Assembly (NCBI RefSeq): GCF_003351045.1
Contig: NZ_QQZY01000006.1
Location: forward strand, 124,001 to 188,000
Length of the DNA stretch: 64,000 nt
From: Gaiella occulta
GTDB taxonomy: Bacteria > Actinomycetota > Thermoleophilia > Gaiellales > Gaiellaceae
Direction of reading: 5' to 3'
The translations under genes were made by a program, and so were the position numbers. Positions within the stretch are counted from its first letter, which is position 1. Every line of letters begins with the position of its first letter. Of this stretch, positions 52,190 to 63,159 are shown in pieces. Under the pieces are notes generated by a model. The model was given only the letters and a program-made list of their open reading frames with translations. It was not told the origin of the DNA and ran no database searches.

Positions 52190-52276
52190 GCCGCAGGAGA
52201 GGCGGCCCCGAGCAGCCCCCCCCCCCTGCGCCTGCCAAGCAGTCGCGCGTTTCCTGGAACGACTAGTCTCGCTGGC

Positions 52277-53179
52277 ATGCTCGACCTGATCCACGTCAGC
52301 GACGAGGTGGCGTCCGCGCTCGAGGACGGGCGCGCCGTCGTCGCGCTCGAGACCACGCTCGTGGCGCACGGCTTTCCGGCGCCGGACGGCGTCCAGGTCG
52401 GTCTCGGCAGCGAGGCAGCCGTCCGTGCCGCCGGCGCGATCCCCGCCACCACGGGGGTGCTCGACGGGAAGATCCGGATCGGGCTGACGGAGTCGCAGCT
52501 CGAGCGCTTCACGCCGCAGGCACGCAAGCTCGGCCCGCGCGACCTCGCAGTCTGCGCGGTGCAGGGCGCGGTCGGGGCGACGACGGTCGGGGGGACGCTG
52601 ACGGCGGCGGCGGCCGTCGGCATCCGCTTCATGGGCACCGGGGGGCTCGGCGGAGTTCACCGCGGCTTTCCGACGCCGCCGGACGTCTCCGCCGACCTCG
52701 GCGCGGCCGCCCGTATCCCCACCGTGATCGCGTCGTCCGGCGTTAAGTCGCTGCTCGACGTGGCGGCCACCGTGGAGCTGCTCGAGACGCTCGGCGTTCC
52801 CGTCCTCGGCTACCGCACGGACACGCTGCCGCTCTTCTATCAGGCCGACGGCGGCCCCCCCGTCTCGGCGCGCGTCGAGAGCGCCGCAGAGATCGCGCGC
52901 ATCGCCGACGCGCACTGGCGCCTGGGCGGCAACGCCGTCCTCGTCGGGCGGCCTCCGGACGAGAGCCTGGAGGTCGAGCGGCTGATCGCGGAAGCCGTGG
53001 CAGCCGCCGAGCGGCAGGGCGTCTCGGGCCAGGGCGTGACCCCGTTCGTGCTCGCGTACCTGCACGAGCACTCCGCAGGCGAGACCCGCCGCGTCAACCG
53101 CGACCTCATCGTCGCCAACGCCGGCCTCGCGGGCGAGATCGCCGTCGCGTACGCGGCACTCGAGCAGGCCGCGCTCTGA
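52277..53179 (+). CDS. psuG: Pseudouridine-5'-phosphate glycosidase
   Basis: The 300-residue protein matches PsuG/indigoidine A: VVALETTLVAHGFPAPDGVQ, GAIPATTGVLDGKIRIGL, KLGPRDLAVCAVQGAVGATTVGGTL, FMGTGGLGGVHRGFP, IASSGVKSLLDVAAT with the catalytic Lys, and VTPFVLAYLHEHSAGET. It splits pseudouridine 5'-phosphate to uracil and ribose-5-phosphate. The PfkB kinase upstream supplies the phosphate. ATG 52277. Confidence 0.94.
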   Translation: MLDLIHVSDEVASALEDGRAVVALETTLVAHGFPAPDGVQVGLGSEAAVRAAGAIPATTGVLDGKIRIGLTESQLERFTPQARKLGPRDLAVCAVQGAVGATTVGGTLTAAAAVGIRFMGTGGLGGVHRGFPTPPDVSADLGAAARIPTVIASSGVKSLLDVAATVELLETLGVPVLGYRTDTLPLFYQADGGPPVSARVESAAEIARIADAHWRLGGNAVLVGRPPDESLEVERLIAEAVAAAERQGVSGQGVTPFVLAYLHEHSAGETRRVNRDLIVANAGLAGEIAVAYAALEQAAL

Positions 53180-54225
53180 GCCTGTACGACGCAGTCCGCG
53201 ACCTGCCGCTGACGATCGAGGGCTACGCGCTCGAGGTTCTCGAGCAGAAGATCTCGAGCGACTTCCTGCGCAAGACGACGGTGATCCGGCTGGCCGGCGC
53301 GGGCGAGGAAGGGCTGGGCGAGGACGTCACCTACGACGCCGGCGAGCACGACCGGCAGCAGCAGCGCAGCTGCGTGCTGCCGCTCGCAGGCACGTGGACG
53401 CTCGACTCCTTCTCCGAGCACCTCGGCGGCCAACCGCTCTTCGACCACGAGCCGGCACAGCACGCCTCCCTCGACTACCGCCGCTGGGGCTTCGAGAGCG
53501 CCGCCCTCGACCTCGCTCTCCGTCAGGCCGGGCGCTCCCTCGAGGACGCCGTCGGACGAGCGCCGGCGGCGCTCACGTTCGTCGTCTCGATGCGGCTCGG
53601 CACGCCGGCGACGAGCGAGCGCCTGCACGCCTGGCTTGCCCTCTACCCGGATCTGCGCTTCAAGCTCGACGCGACCGCCGACTGGTCGGCGCAGCTGATC
53701 GCCGAGCTCGCAGCGACAGGGGCCGTCGTCGCGGTCGACTTCAAGGGCCGCTACCGCGGCACGAGCGTCGACACGCAGCCCGACCCGGCGCTGTACCGGC
53801 TCGTCGCCGAGGGGCTGCCCGGCGCGTGGCTCGAGGATCCCGCGCTCACGCCGGAGACGGAGGCGGTGCTCGAGCCGCACCGGGAGCGCGTCACGTGGGA
53901 CGCGATCATCCACTCGGTCGAGGACATCGACGGGCTGCCCTGGCCGCCGCGGACGGTCAACCTGAAGCCGTCGCGGTTCGGCTCGCTGCAGCGTCTGTTC
54001 GCCGCCTACGACCACTGTGCCGCGCGCGGCATCGACGCCTACGGCGGCGGCCAGTTCGAGCTCGGGTGCGGCCGCGGCCAGATCCAGCTGCTGGCGGCGC
54101 TGTTCCACCCAGGCAGCCCGAACGACGTCGCCCCCGGCGCGTTCAACCTCGATCCGCGGCCGGGTCTCCCGACGAGCCCGCTCGCGCTCGACCCCGAGCC
54201 CATCGGCTTCCGGCTGCGCCCTTGA
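53176..54225 (+). CDS. Enolase-superfamily protein, apparent CTG start
   Basis: The C-terminal half is an enolase/muconate-lactonising barrel: YPDLRFKLDATADWS (K-x-D), AVVAVDFKGRYRG, GAWLEDPALTPETEAVL, HSVEDIDG, NLKPSRFGSLQRLFA, GGGQFELGCGRGQIQLL. A capping N-domain is in frame upstream (SLYDAVRDLPLTIEGYALEVLEQ), but the only ATG/GTG/TTG codon is GTG 53281, inside that domain. CTG 53176 overlaps the psuG TGA (CTGA) and would give 349 residues. The substrate is unknown. Adjacency suggests use of a product of pseudouridine breakdown, or simple cotranscription. Confidence 0.78.
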   Translation: MSLYDAVRDLPLTIEGYALEVLEQKISSDFLRKTTVIRLAGAGEEGLGEDVTYDAGEHDRQQQRSCVLPLAGTWTLDSFSEHLGGQPLFDHEPAQHASLDYRRWGFESAALDLALRQAGRSLEDAVGRAPAALTFVVSMRLGTPATSERLHAWLALYPDLRFKLDATADWSAQLIAELAATGAVVAVDFKGRYRGTSVDTQPDPALYRLVAEGLPGAWLEDPALTPETEAVLEPHRERVTWDAIIHSVEDIDGLPWPPRTVNLKPSRFGSLQRLFAAYDHCAARGIDAYGGGQFELGCGRGQIQLLAALFHPGSPNDVAPGAFNLDPRPGLPTSPLALDPEPIGFRLRP

Positions 54226-54261
54226 GCGACGGCCGCCGCGCGCGGATCGGCGGATCCAGGC

Positions 54262-54549
54262 TCAGCCCTCGAGCGACTGCAGGAGCGCGTCCACCTCGAC
54301 GAGCGGCAGCGACTCGATCTTGGCGCTGCCGCGCGCGCCGAGCGCGACCGACACGCGGGCGATCGTGAGGTCGTCCGGCGCCTCGACGACGTTGACGAAG
54401 TCGTAGGCGCCGAGCGAGGCCCACTGGTGCAGCACGTGCGCTCCCAGCTCCTCGACGTCGCGGTTGACCTCGCGCAGCCGGCCCGGGTTGGACTTCAGCG
54501 TCTGCACGCCCTTCCCGGTCAGCGTCGTCAGCATCAGGTAGATCGGCAT
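54262..54549 (-). CDS. GYD domain protein
   Basis: A 95-residue ferredoxin-fold protein: MPIYLMLTTLTGKGVQTLKSNPGRL, HVLHQWASLGAYDFVNVVEAPDD, with the G-x-Y-D family motif near residue 50. ATG has AAGGAGG 6 bases upstream, a strong ribosome binding site. Function unknown in general. Convergent with the enolase-superfamily gene. Confidence 0.88.
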   Translation of the reverse strand: MPIYLMLTTLTGKGVQTLKSNPGRLREVNRDVEELGAHVLHQWASLGAYDFVNVVEAPDDLTIARVSVALGARGSAKIESLPLVEVDALLQSLEG

Positions 54550-54586
54550 CGGCTCCTCCTTGCCGCGGGTGGCCGGCCCGCAGAGC

Positions 54587-55315
54587 CTACTCCGCCGGCG
54601 GAGCGCCATCGCGCGGGGCGAGGCGCGCCGTCCGGCGGCCCGGCCGCGTCGTTCCCACCCGCGCCGCAAGATCGACGAACAGCAGCGCTCCGCCGAGGAA
54701 CAGGATCGGGCCGAGCACGGTGTCGGCCAGGAAGATCGCCACGCGCAGCGTGGTATCCGCCTGGGCGCGCAAGAGGAACCCCATCGCCAGCCGCGTCAGC
54801 CCGAACAGCAGCATCAGCGTGGCGAGCCCCCCGAGCGCGTGCACGAGGTCGGCACGAGCGACCTCGAGCGAGCGGGCAAGCGCCGAGACGGGGCCGCGCT
54901 GCTCGATCACGGCCGCCGGCACGGCGTTGCCGAACAGCGCGAGCAGCACGATCGCCGCGAGCGAGAACCACGGGAGCAGGAAGGCCGCGGGCAGGAACAC
55001 GATCGTTCCGGTGCCGAGCGCGACGAGCCAGGTGCGTCTCGCGGGCCGGGCGCCGCCGGCGAGCACCGCACCCCAGGCGTAGGCCAGGCTGAGGAGCGGC
55101 GCCGCAGCGACGAGCACGGCGATCCGCCCCGCCACGTCGAGGCCGAGCGACACCTGGTCGGCGACCGCGATGACGAGGCCGAGCGGGAGCGCGAGCCAGA
55201 ACCTGTCGCCGTACAGCTTCAGCGTCTCGGCGACGAGCTGGCCGACCGTCCGCGTCTCCGGCGGCAGCGCCGGCGGCAGCGGCCCGCTCGTCCTGGCATA
55301 GCGTGGGCGCGGCAT
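54587..55315 (-). CDS. Polytopic membrane protein, unknown function
   Basis: The product (242 residues from ATG 55315, MPRPRYARTSGPLPP) has a cytosolic Pro-rich start, a segment VGQLVAETLKLYGDRFWLAL typical of membrane proteins related to the DUF7847/GDPD membrane domain, and about five to six helices, ending Arg-rich. GTG 55363 is an alternative start that overlaps the upstream stop (GTGA) and adds 16 residues. Coupled behind the futalosine hydrolase-like gene. Confidence 0.72.
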   Translation of the reverse strand: MPRPRYARTSGPLPPALPPETRTVGQLVAETLKLYGDRFWLALPLGLVIAVADQVSLGLDVAGRIAVLVAAAPLLSLAYAWGAVLAGGARPARRTWLVALGTGTIVFLPAAFLLPWFSLAAIVLLALFGNAVPAAVIEQRGPVSALARSLEVARADLVHALGGLATLMLLFGLTRLAMGFLLRAQADTTLRVAIFLADTVLGPILFLGGALLFVDLAARVGTTRPGRRTARLAPRDGAPPAE

Positions 55316-55359
55316 CGCCACAACCGTAGCGGGCAGGGCGAGCGAGCAGCCCGCCCCTA

Positions 55360-55899
55360 TCACCGAGACGCGACAGCGTCGACGAGCGCGGGGAGCGCGC
55401 GGTCGAGCACCGCGAGCGCGTCGGGAATCCGCCAGGTCGAGCGGTCGGCCTCGCCGACCGCGTTCGAGATCGCTCGCACCTCGACCGCCGGCACGCCGGC
55501 GAGCGCGGCGGCGCGCAGCACGCCGAAGCCCTCCATCGCTTCGACCGGCACCCCGCGCCCGGCGCCGCCGACCGCCGCGCTCGTGCCGATCGCAACGACC
55601 GGCGCGTCGGGAAGGGCGCGGCGCACGGCCTCGACGAGCCCGGGATCGGCGGCGACCCGATCGACGACGCGGATCGCTGCGACGAGATCGCAGTAGACGG
55701 CCTCGGCGCCGATCACGAGCGTCCCGGGCGCGATGCCGCGAGCGCCGGCGACCCCGACGTGGAGGACAGCCTTCCAGTCGCGCAGCGCGAGCGCGCGTGC
55801 GACCGCCGCGGCGGCCTCGACCGGGCCGACACCGCAGACGAGGCCGTCACGGCCGCACAGCTCACGCTCCGTGGCGGCGGCGATCAGGATCTCCGGCAT
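55360..55899 (-). CDS. mqnB: Futalosine hydrolase-like nucleosidase
   Basis: A compact 179-residue PNP/UDP-family nucleosidase: MPEILIAAATERELCG, DGLVCGVGPVEAAAAVARAL, VLHVGVAGARG, VEAMEGFGVLRAAALAGVPAVEVRAISNAVGEADRSTW. The M-E-G-F/A motif and R-x-I-S-N-x-V-G are those of futalosine hydrolase, which releases hypoxanthine in the futalosine route to menaquinone. A nucleosidase of the MTA/SAH type is an alternative. Other mqn genes are not in the window. Confidence 0.8.
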   Translation of the reverse strand: MPEILIAAATERELCGRDGLVCGVGPVEAAAAVARALALRDWKAVLHVGVAGARGIAPGTLVIGAEAVYCDLVAAIRVVDRVAADPGLVEAVRRALPDAPVVAIGTSAAVGGAGRGVPVEAMEGFGVLRAAALAGVPAVEVRAISNAVGEADRSTWRIPDALAVLDRALPALVDAVASR

Positions 55900-55978
55900 G
55901 GCGCTCGCACTCTCCTCGGTCGACCAGGGACGCCGATCCTAGAGGCTCGCTGTGACGGCGGCGTCCGCGCGAGCGGAT

Positions 55979-56008
55979 GCCGGGAGGACGACGGCCGGCC
56001 CTCCCGGC
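55979..56008 (-). terminator. Terminator hairpin after the CHRD gene
   Basis: GCCGGGAGG (55979-55987) pairs perfectly with CCTCCCGGC (56000-56008) around a 12-base loop, starting 11 bases after the CHRD stop on the minus strand. Confidence 0.7.
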
Positions 56009-56019
56009 ATCACGACGTC

Positions 56020-56487
56020 CTAGTAGCGCGAGACGGACGCGGCGGGCTTGACGATCTGCCCGCGGATCTCGCCGGCCGCGTTCTTCGCCGTGTGGACGTT
56101 CACGTAGGCGGTGCCGCGCTCGAGCGCGTCGGCGGTGTCCCTGGCGATCGTCGCGCGGCCCGTGGCACCGGTCTTGCAGGGGGCGCACAGCGCGAGCAGG
56201 ACGCCGCCGGCGACGCCCCGCTTGCCCGCGTGGATGTGCGCCGCGACGGCCTTGCCGCTCAGGTTGCGGAAGGTGAGCGTCCACCGGATCGACCGCAGCG
56301 CGCCCGCGTCGGCCACGGTTGCCGTGAACACCCCGGCAGCCCCGGCCGGGGCGGCGGGCGGCGGCACCTCCTGCCGGGGCGTCATCGTCACGCGGTAGGA
56401 GGTGCCCCGCTTGGCGGTAGCGGCAAGGGAGCCGCCGGCGACCGTGAGCGCGAGCGCGAGAGCGACTGCGGTTGCGAGCGTCTTCAT
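56020..56487 (-). CDS. Secreted CHRD domain protein
   Basis: The 155-residue protein has a signal peptide (MKTLATAVALALALTVAGGSLA) and one CHRD domain: YRVTMTPRQEVPPPAAPAGAAGVFTATVADAG, LTFRNLSGKAVAAHIHAGKRGVAGGVLLALC, GTAYVNVHTAKNAAGEIRGQIV. CHRD folds were defined in chordin; their bacterial role is unknown. Ribosome binding site GGAGGGA is close to ATG. Downstream of clpB on the same strand, with its own terminator. Confidence 0.88.
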   Translation of the reverse strand: MKTLATAVALALALTVAGGSLAATAKRGTSYRVTMTPRQEVPPPAAPAGAAGVFTATVADAGALRSIRWTLTFRNLSGKAVAAHIHAGKRGVAGGVLLALCAPCKTGATGRATIARDTADALERGTAYVNVHTAKNAAGEIRGQIVKPAASVSRY

Positions 56488-56548
56488 CGTCCCTCCTCGT
56501 CGGTGGTCCTTCGCAAGGGCTTACGCACCGGGAACCGCACCGGTTTGC

Positions 56549-59035
56549 CTACACGCCCACCGCGGCCTCCTCGTCGGCCGTCGTGAAGCGGATCGTGCCC
56601 TGGTCCGCGTAGGCGCGCACCGTTTCGCCCTCGGAGAACCGCCCCTCGAGCAGCTCGAGCGCGAGCGGGTTCTCGACGAGACGCTGGATCGCCCGCTTCA
56701 GCGGCCGCGCACCGAACGCCGGATCCCAGCCCGCCTCCGCGATCAGCTCCTTCGCCGACTCGGTCAGCTCGAGCGCGATCTTCCGCTCCGCGAGCCGGCT
56801 GCGCAACCGCTCCAGCTGCAGCTCCACGATCGCTCCGATCTGCTCCCTCGTGAGCGGCTCGAATACGACGATCTCGTCGATGCGGTTGATGAACTCGGGC
56901 CGGAAGTGCTCGAGCAGGTGCTCCTGCGAGCGGATGTTCGAGGTCATGATCACGACGGTGTTGCGGAAGTCGACCGTGCGTCCCTGGCCGTCGGTGAGGC
57001 GACCGTCGTCGAGCAGCTGCAGCAGCACGTTGAACACGTCTGCGTGGGCCTTCTCGATCTCGTCGAGCAGGATGACGCAGTAGGGGCGCCGCCGCACCGC
57101 CTCGGTGAGCTGGCCGCCCTCGTCGTAGCCGACATACCCGGGCGGGGCACCGACGAGCCGGGAGACGGTGTGCTTTTCCATGTACTCGGACATGTCCAGG
57201 CGCACCATGGCGCGCTCGTCGTCGAACATGAACTCGGCGAGGGCGCGGGCCAGCTCGGTCTTGCCGACACCGGTCGGGCCGAGGAAGACGAACGAGCCGA
57301 TCGGGCGGTTCGGGTCCTGCAGGCCGGAGCGCGCACGCCGCAGCGCGTTCGAGACGGCCTCGATCGCGGCGTCCTGGCCGACGACCCGCCGGTGCAGCCG
57401 CTCCTCCATGTGCACGAGCTTCTGCACCTCGCCCTCGAGCAGCCGGTCGACGGGGATCTTCGTCCAGGAGGCGACGACGGCGGCGATGTCGTCCTCGTCG
57501 ACCTCCTCCTTGACCATCGGCTCGGCCGCCTTCACGGCCTCGCCACGCTCGGCGAGCTCCTTCTCGAGCGCGGGCAGGAGCCCGTAGCGGATCTCGGCCA
57601 CGCGCTGCAGGTCGCCGTGACGCTCGGCGCGCTCCGCCTCCATCCGCAGCTCGTCGATCTGCCGCGTGATCTCCTTCACCCGGTCCAGCACCTCCTTCTC
57701 ACCGGCCCAGCGCGCGGCGAGCTCGTCGCGGCGGGCCTTCGCCTCGGCGAGCTCGCGCTCGACGGGCTCGCGCACGGCCGGCGACTCCTTCGCCATCGCG
57801 GCGAGCTCGATCTCGAGCTGGCGGACGCGCCGCTCGGCCTCGTCGAGCTCGACGGGGGAGGAGTCGATCTCCATCCGCAGGCGCGAGGCGGCCTCGTCCA
57901 CGAGGTCGATCGCCTTGTCCGGCAGGAAGCGGTCGGTGATGTAGCGCTCCGACAGCACCGCGGCGGCGGTGAGAGCCGCGTCGCGGATACGGACGCCGTG
58001 GTGGGCTTCGTAGCGCTCCTTGAGCCCGCGCAGGATCGCGATCGTGTCCGCGACCGACGGCTCGCCCACGAACACGGGTTGGAAACGGCGCTCGAGCGCC
58101 GGATCCTTCTCGATGTGCGTGCGATACTCGTCGAGCGTCGTCGCACCGACCGCCCGCAGCTCGCCGCGCGCGAGCATCGGCTTCAACAGGTTGCCCGCCG
58201 ACACGGCGCCCTCGGCGGCGCCGGCGCCGACGATCGTGTGCAGCTCGTCGATGAAGAGCACGATCTCGCCTTCGGCCGCGGTGATCTCGGCGAGCACCGC
58301 CTTGAGGCGCTCCTCGAACTCGCCGCGGTACTTGGCGCCCGCGATGAGCGCGCCGATGTCGAGCGCCCACACGCGCTTGCCCTTCAGCCCCTCGGGCACG
58401 TCGCCCGCGACGATGCGCTGGGCGAGACCCTCGGCGATCGCCGTCTTGCCGACGCCGGGCTCGCCGATGAGCACGGGGTTGTTCTTCGTGCGGCGCGAGA
58501 GCACCTGGATCGTGCGGCGGATCTCCTCGTCGCGGCCGATGACGGGATCGAGCTTGCCCTGCTCGGCGAGCGCGGTCAGGTCACGTCCGTACTTCTCGAG
58601 CGCCTGGTACGAGCCCTCGGGGTCCTGCGAGGTGACGCGCTGCCCTCCGCGCACCTCCTTGAGTGCGGCGAGCAGGGCCTCGCGCGGGACGAGCGCGAGC
58701 GCGAGCAGCAGGTGCTCGACGGAGACGAACTCGTCGTCGAGCTTGCGCGCCTCGTCGGACGCATCGTCGAGCACAGCGCGGAAGCGGGCGCCTGCCTGCG
58801 GCTGGACGTTGCCGCCGGACACGGTCGGGAGCGCGCGCAGGCGCGCCTCCGCCTCGGAGCGGATCGAGTCGGGGCTCGCGCCGGCACGCTGGACGAGCGT
58901 GCGCGGCAGCTCCTGCTCGAGCAGTGCGACGGTGAGGTGGTCGGGTGTGAGCTCCGGGTTGCCGGCCTTGCGGGCGAGCTCCTGCGCGCCCGCAACCGCC
59001 TCCGCAGACTTGATCGTCAGCCTGTTGAAGTCCAT
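56549..59035 (-). CDS. clpB: ATP-dependent disaggregase ClpB
   Basis: The 828-residue Hsp100 has an N-domain ([23 protein letters not shown]), AAA1 ([37 protein letters not shown]), the M-domain coiled coil (about 395-525, [17 protein letters not shown]), AAA2 ([67 protein letters not shown]) and the C-domain. It rescues aggregates with DnaK/DnaJ/GrpE. AAGGAG ribosome binding site. The clpB-hspR-dnaJ-grpE-dnaK block is one heat-shock locus; HspR is expected to repress it. Confidence 0.97.
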   Translation of the reverse strand: MDFNRLTIKSAEAVAGAQELARKAGNPELTPDHLTVALLEQELPRTLVQRAGASPDSIRSEAEARLRALPTVSGGNVQPQAGARFRAVLDDASDEARKLDDEFVSVEHLLLALALVPREALLAALKEVRGGQRVTSQDPEGSYQALEKYGRDLTALAEQGKLDPVIGRDEEIRRTIQVLSRRTKNNPVLIGEPGVGKTAIAEGLAQRIVAGDVPEGLKGKRVWALDIGALIAGAKYRGEFEERLKAVLAEITAAEGEIVLFIDELHTIVGAGAAEGAVSAGNLLKPMLARGELRAVGATTLDEYRTHIEKDPALERRFQPVFVGEPSVADTIAILRGLKERYEAHHGVRIRDAALTAAAVLSERYITDRFLPDKAIDLVDEAASRLRMEIDSSPVELDEAERRVRQLEIELAAMAKESPAVREPVERELAEAKARRDELAARWAGEKEVLDRVKEITRQIDELRMEAERAERHGDLQRVAEIRYGLLPALEKELAERGEAVKAAEPMVKEEVDEDDIAAVVASWTKIPVDRLLEGEVQKLVHMEERLHRRVVGQDAAIEAVSNALRRARSGLQDPNRPIGSFVFLGPTGVGKTELARALAEFMFDDERAMVRLDMSEYMEKHTVSRLVGAPPGYVGYDEGGQLTEAVRRRPYCVILLDEIEKAHADVFNVLLQLLDDGRLTDGQGRTVDFRNTVVIMTSNIRSQEHLLEHFRPEFINRIDEIVVFEPLTREQIGAIVELQLERLRSRLAERKIALELTESAKELIAEAGWDPAFGARPLKRAIQRLVENPLALELLEGRFSEGETVRAYADQGTIRFTTADEEAAVGV

Positions 59036-59078
59036 GTCGTTCTCCTTCCGGCCCTGCGGCGCATCGCCGCACGGGGGT

Positions 59079-59444
59079 TCAGCGCTGGGTTGCCGGCGGC
59101 TTGGGTGGCCGGTAGAGCACCACCTCCCGCCGGTACTGCCTGTGGGTGTCGTGAATCTCCTGGCGCAACTCGGCCTCGAGCCGCTCCATGCGCGCCCGCA
59201 GGCGGCGCAGCTCGTCCTCGAGGCGGAGCACGTGCTCGACGCCGGCGAGGTTGAGGCCGAGCTTCGTCGTCAGCGTCTGGATCAGCCGCAGCCGCTCGAT
59301 GTCGTTCTCGGAATAGAGCCGGGTGCCGCCGGGCGTGCGCGCCGGCCGTACGAGGCCCTTCTCCTCGTAGGCACGCAGCGTCTGCGGGTGCATGCCCGCG
59401 AGCTCCGCGGCGACGCTGATCATGTAGCGAGGGCGGTCGGGCAT
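59079..59444 (-). CDS. hspR: Heat-shock repressor HspR (MerR family)
   Basis: The 121-residue MerR-type regulator begins [52 protein letters not shown], then a helix-rich tail ([25 protein letters not shown]) for dimerisation. HspR uses DnaK as co-repressor and binds HAIR sites. The fourth gene of the dnaK operon, 1 base after dnaJ. Confidence 0.95.
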   Translation of the reverse strand: MPDRPRYMISVAAELAGMHPQTLRAYEEKGLVRPARTPGGTRLYSENDIERLRLIQTLTTKLGLNLAGVEHVLRLEDELRRLRARMERLEAELRQEIHDTHRQYRREVVLYRPPKPPATQR

Positions 59445-59445
59445 C

Positions 59446-60552
59446 TCAGCTCATCCGCTCGAAGCGCGCCCTCGGAGACTCGCGCAACACCTTCGCGCAG
59501 TTCTCGAGCGCTTCCCTCTCGGCCTTCGTCAGCTTCTGAGGCACCGTCACCTTCACGCGCGCGAGCAGGTCGCCCTTGCCCCCTCCCTTCAGCTTCGGGG
59601 CGCCGCGGCCCTTCACGCGCAGGAGCCTCCCGGTCTCGCTTCCGGCCGGAACCTTGAGCGCCACCGGGCCGTCCGGCGTCGGGATCTCGACCGTGGCGCC
59701 GAGCGCCGCCTCGGGATACGTCACGGGCACCTCGAGCACGAGGTCGGCGCCGCGCCGCTCGTACAGCGGCGACGGTTCCACCGAGACGACGACGAACAGG
59801 TCGCCGGCGGGGCCGCCGTTGCGTCCGGGCTCGCCCTTGCCCTTGAGGCGCACCCGCGTGCCGTCCTTCGCCCCGGCAGGGATCTTGACGGCGTAGCGCT
59901 TCGTCACGCGCTCGCGCCCGCTGCCGCGGCAGGCGCCGCACGGCTGCTCGACGACGACGCCGTTGCCACGGCAACGCGGGCAGGGCTGCGAGAGCGCGAA
60001 CAGGCCGTGGGAGTCCGAGACGGTGCCCGAACCGCCGCACTGGGGGCACGTGACCGGCTTCGTGCCCGGCTCGGCACCGGTGCCGTGGCAGACGTGGCAG
60101 GGCGCGTCCACGTCGACCGGCACGCGCACCTGCGCTCCCCTGAGCGCATCCTCGAACGAGAGGCGCACGCGGGATTCGAGATCGGCCCCGCGCTCGGGCT
60201 GCGGGCGCGCCCGCCTGCCGGAGCCGCGACCGAAGATGCCGCCGAACTGCCCGAGCAGGTCGGACAGGTCGACGTTCTCGTAGCTGAAGCCGCCCTGTCC
60301 GGGGCCGCCGCCTGCTCCCGCCCGAGGCCCGGCCGCCCCGAACGCGTCGTACTGCTTGCGCTTCTCCGGGTCGGAGAGGATGTCGTAGGCCCCCTGCACC
60401 TCCTTGAAGCGCTCCTCGGAGGCGGCGTCGCCCTGGTTCGCATCGGGGTGGAACCGGCGTGCGAGCTTGCGGTAGGCCCGCTTGATCTCGTCGTCGGTCG
60501 CCGTCTTCGGGACGCCGAGGATCTCGTAGGGGGACTTCACGGCTGCGCTCAT
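59446..60552 (-). CDS. dnaJ: Chaperone DnaJ
   Basis: The 368-residue type I J-protein has the J-domain ([36 protein letters not shown] at 35-37), a Gly-rich linker ([25 protein letters not shown]), four C-x-x-C-x-G-x-G zinc repeats ([32 protein letters not shown]) and two beta-barrel client domains ([17 protein letters not shown]). It delivers clients to DnaK. One base follows the grpE stop. Confidence 0.96.
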   Translation of the reverse strand: MSAAVKSPYEILGVPKTATDDEIKRAYRKLARRFHPDANQGDAASEERFKEVQGAYDILSDPEKRKQYDAFGAAGPRAGAGGGPGQGGFSYENVDLSDLLGQFGGIFGRGSGRRARPQPERGADLESRVRLSFEDALRGAQVRVPVDVDAPCHVCHGTGAEPGTKPVTCPQCGGSGTVSDSHGLFALSQPCPRCRGNGVVVEQPCGACRGSGRERVTKRYAVKIPAGAKDGTRVRLKGKGEPGRNGGPAGDLFVVVSVEPSPLYERRGADLVLEVPVTYPEAALGATVEIPTPDGPVALKVPAGSETGRLLRVKGRGAPKLKGGGKGDLLARVKVTVPQKLTKAEREALENCAKVLRESPRARFERMS

Positions 60553-60553
60553 C

Positions 60554-61110
60554 TCACTCGGCCACGACCACCCGCGCGGGGCGCAGCACGGCGTCCCCGA
60601 GGCGGTAGCCCTTCTGCACGACCTGGACGATCGTGCCCGGCTCCGCGCCCTCGGAAGGCTGCGTCATCAGCGCCTCGTGCACGTGCGGGTCGAAGGCGCC
60701 GTCGACGTCGATCTCGGCGAGCCCCTCCGAGGCGAGCGCGGCCGCGAGCGCCGACCTCGTCATCGCGACGCCCTCGATCACCTTCGCCTCCTCGTGATGC
60801 TCGGCCGCGTCCAGCGCCCGCTCGAGATCGTCGAGCACGGGCAGGAGCTTGGCCACGAGCCGCTCCGAGGCGCGGGCCGCGAACGCCTGCTGCTCGCGCA
60901 GCGCCCGCTTGCGGTAGTTGTCGAAGTCGGCGGCGAGCCGTTGCAGGTCGGCGAGGTACTCGTCCCGCTTCGCCTCGGCCTCGGCCAGCTGCCGCTCGAG
61001 CTCGGCGCCCGGGGGCGAGGCGGACGCCTCGCCCCCGTCGTCGGCGCCGGGCGGAACAGCCCGGGACGAGGGTTCCGCCCCGGCCCCGATGTCGACATGC
61101 AGCTCGTCGC

Positions 61111-61114
<4 letters not shown>
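60554..61114 (-). CDS. grpE: Nucleotide exchange factor GrpE
   Basis: A 186-residue protein: acidic disordered N-terminus, a long coiled coil ([37 protein letters not shown]) and the C-terminal beta domain ([46 protein letters not shown]). It exchanges ADP on DnaK. The GTG start overlaps the dnaK stop (GTGA). Confidence 0.95.
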
Positions 61115-63027
<1,913 letters not shown>

Positions 63028-63054
63028 CTGTCTGGATTCCTTCCTTGTCTCGGT

Positions 63055-63085
63055 CTTGAGCCTCTCTGGCTCAGATAAATCTGAG
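63055..63085 (-). promoter_or_regulatory. HAIR-like inverted repeats upstream of dnaK
   Basis: CTTGAG (63055-63060), a 9-base spacer and CTCAGA (63070-63075) resemble the HspR operator CTTGAGT-N7-ACTCAAG with the correct spacing but two mismatches in the right arm. TGAGCC-N5-GGCTCA (63057-63073) and CTCAGAT-AA-ATCTGAG (63070-63085) overlap it. A TATACT on the minus strand (63096-63091) is a candidate -10 box. Only 28-58 bases before ATG. Confidence 0.6.
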
Positions 63086-63159
63086 CGTGAGTATATCAGG
63101 TTTTTCGAAGCGGACGGCCTGCGCGTGTGGGCCGACGCTCGCGCCCCACCCGCCCGGGC

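Larger units (their letters stand above)
51784..52276. other. 493-bp gene-free region with hairpin and 27-bp duplication
   Basis: The stretch between the PfkB kinase and psuG is purine/G-rich low-complexity DNA with no convincing gene on either strand. It contains a perfect hairpin (52082-52100), a 2 x 27-bp tandem duplication (52136-52189) and a poly-C run (52217-52227) before psuG. It probably holds a kinase terminator and the psuG promoter. Confidence 0.6.

Noticed and set aside
49194-52289. A 1031-codon plus-strand open frame over the glycosyltransferase and PfkB genes
   Set aside because: Arg/Ala/Pro-only composition and overlap with two genes that carry clear domains mark it as a shadow frame.
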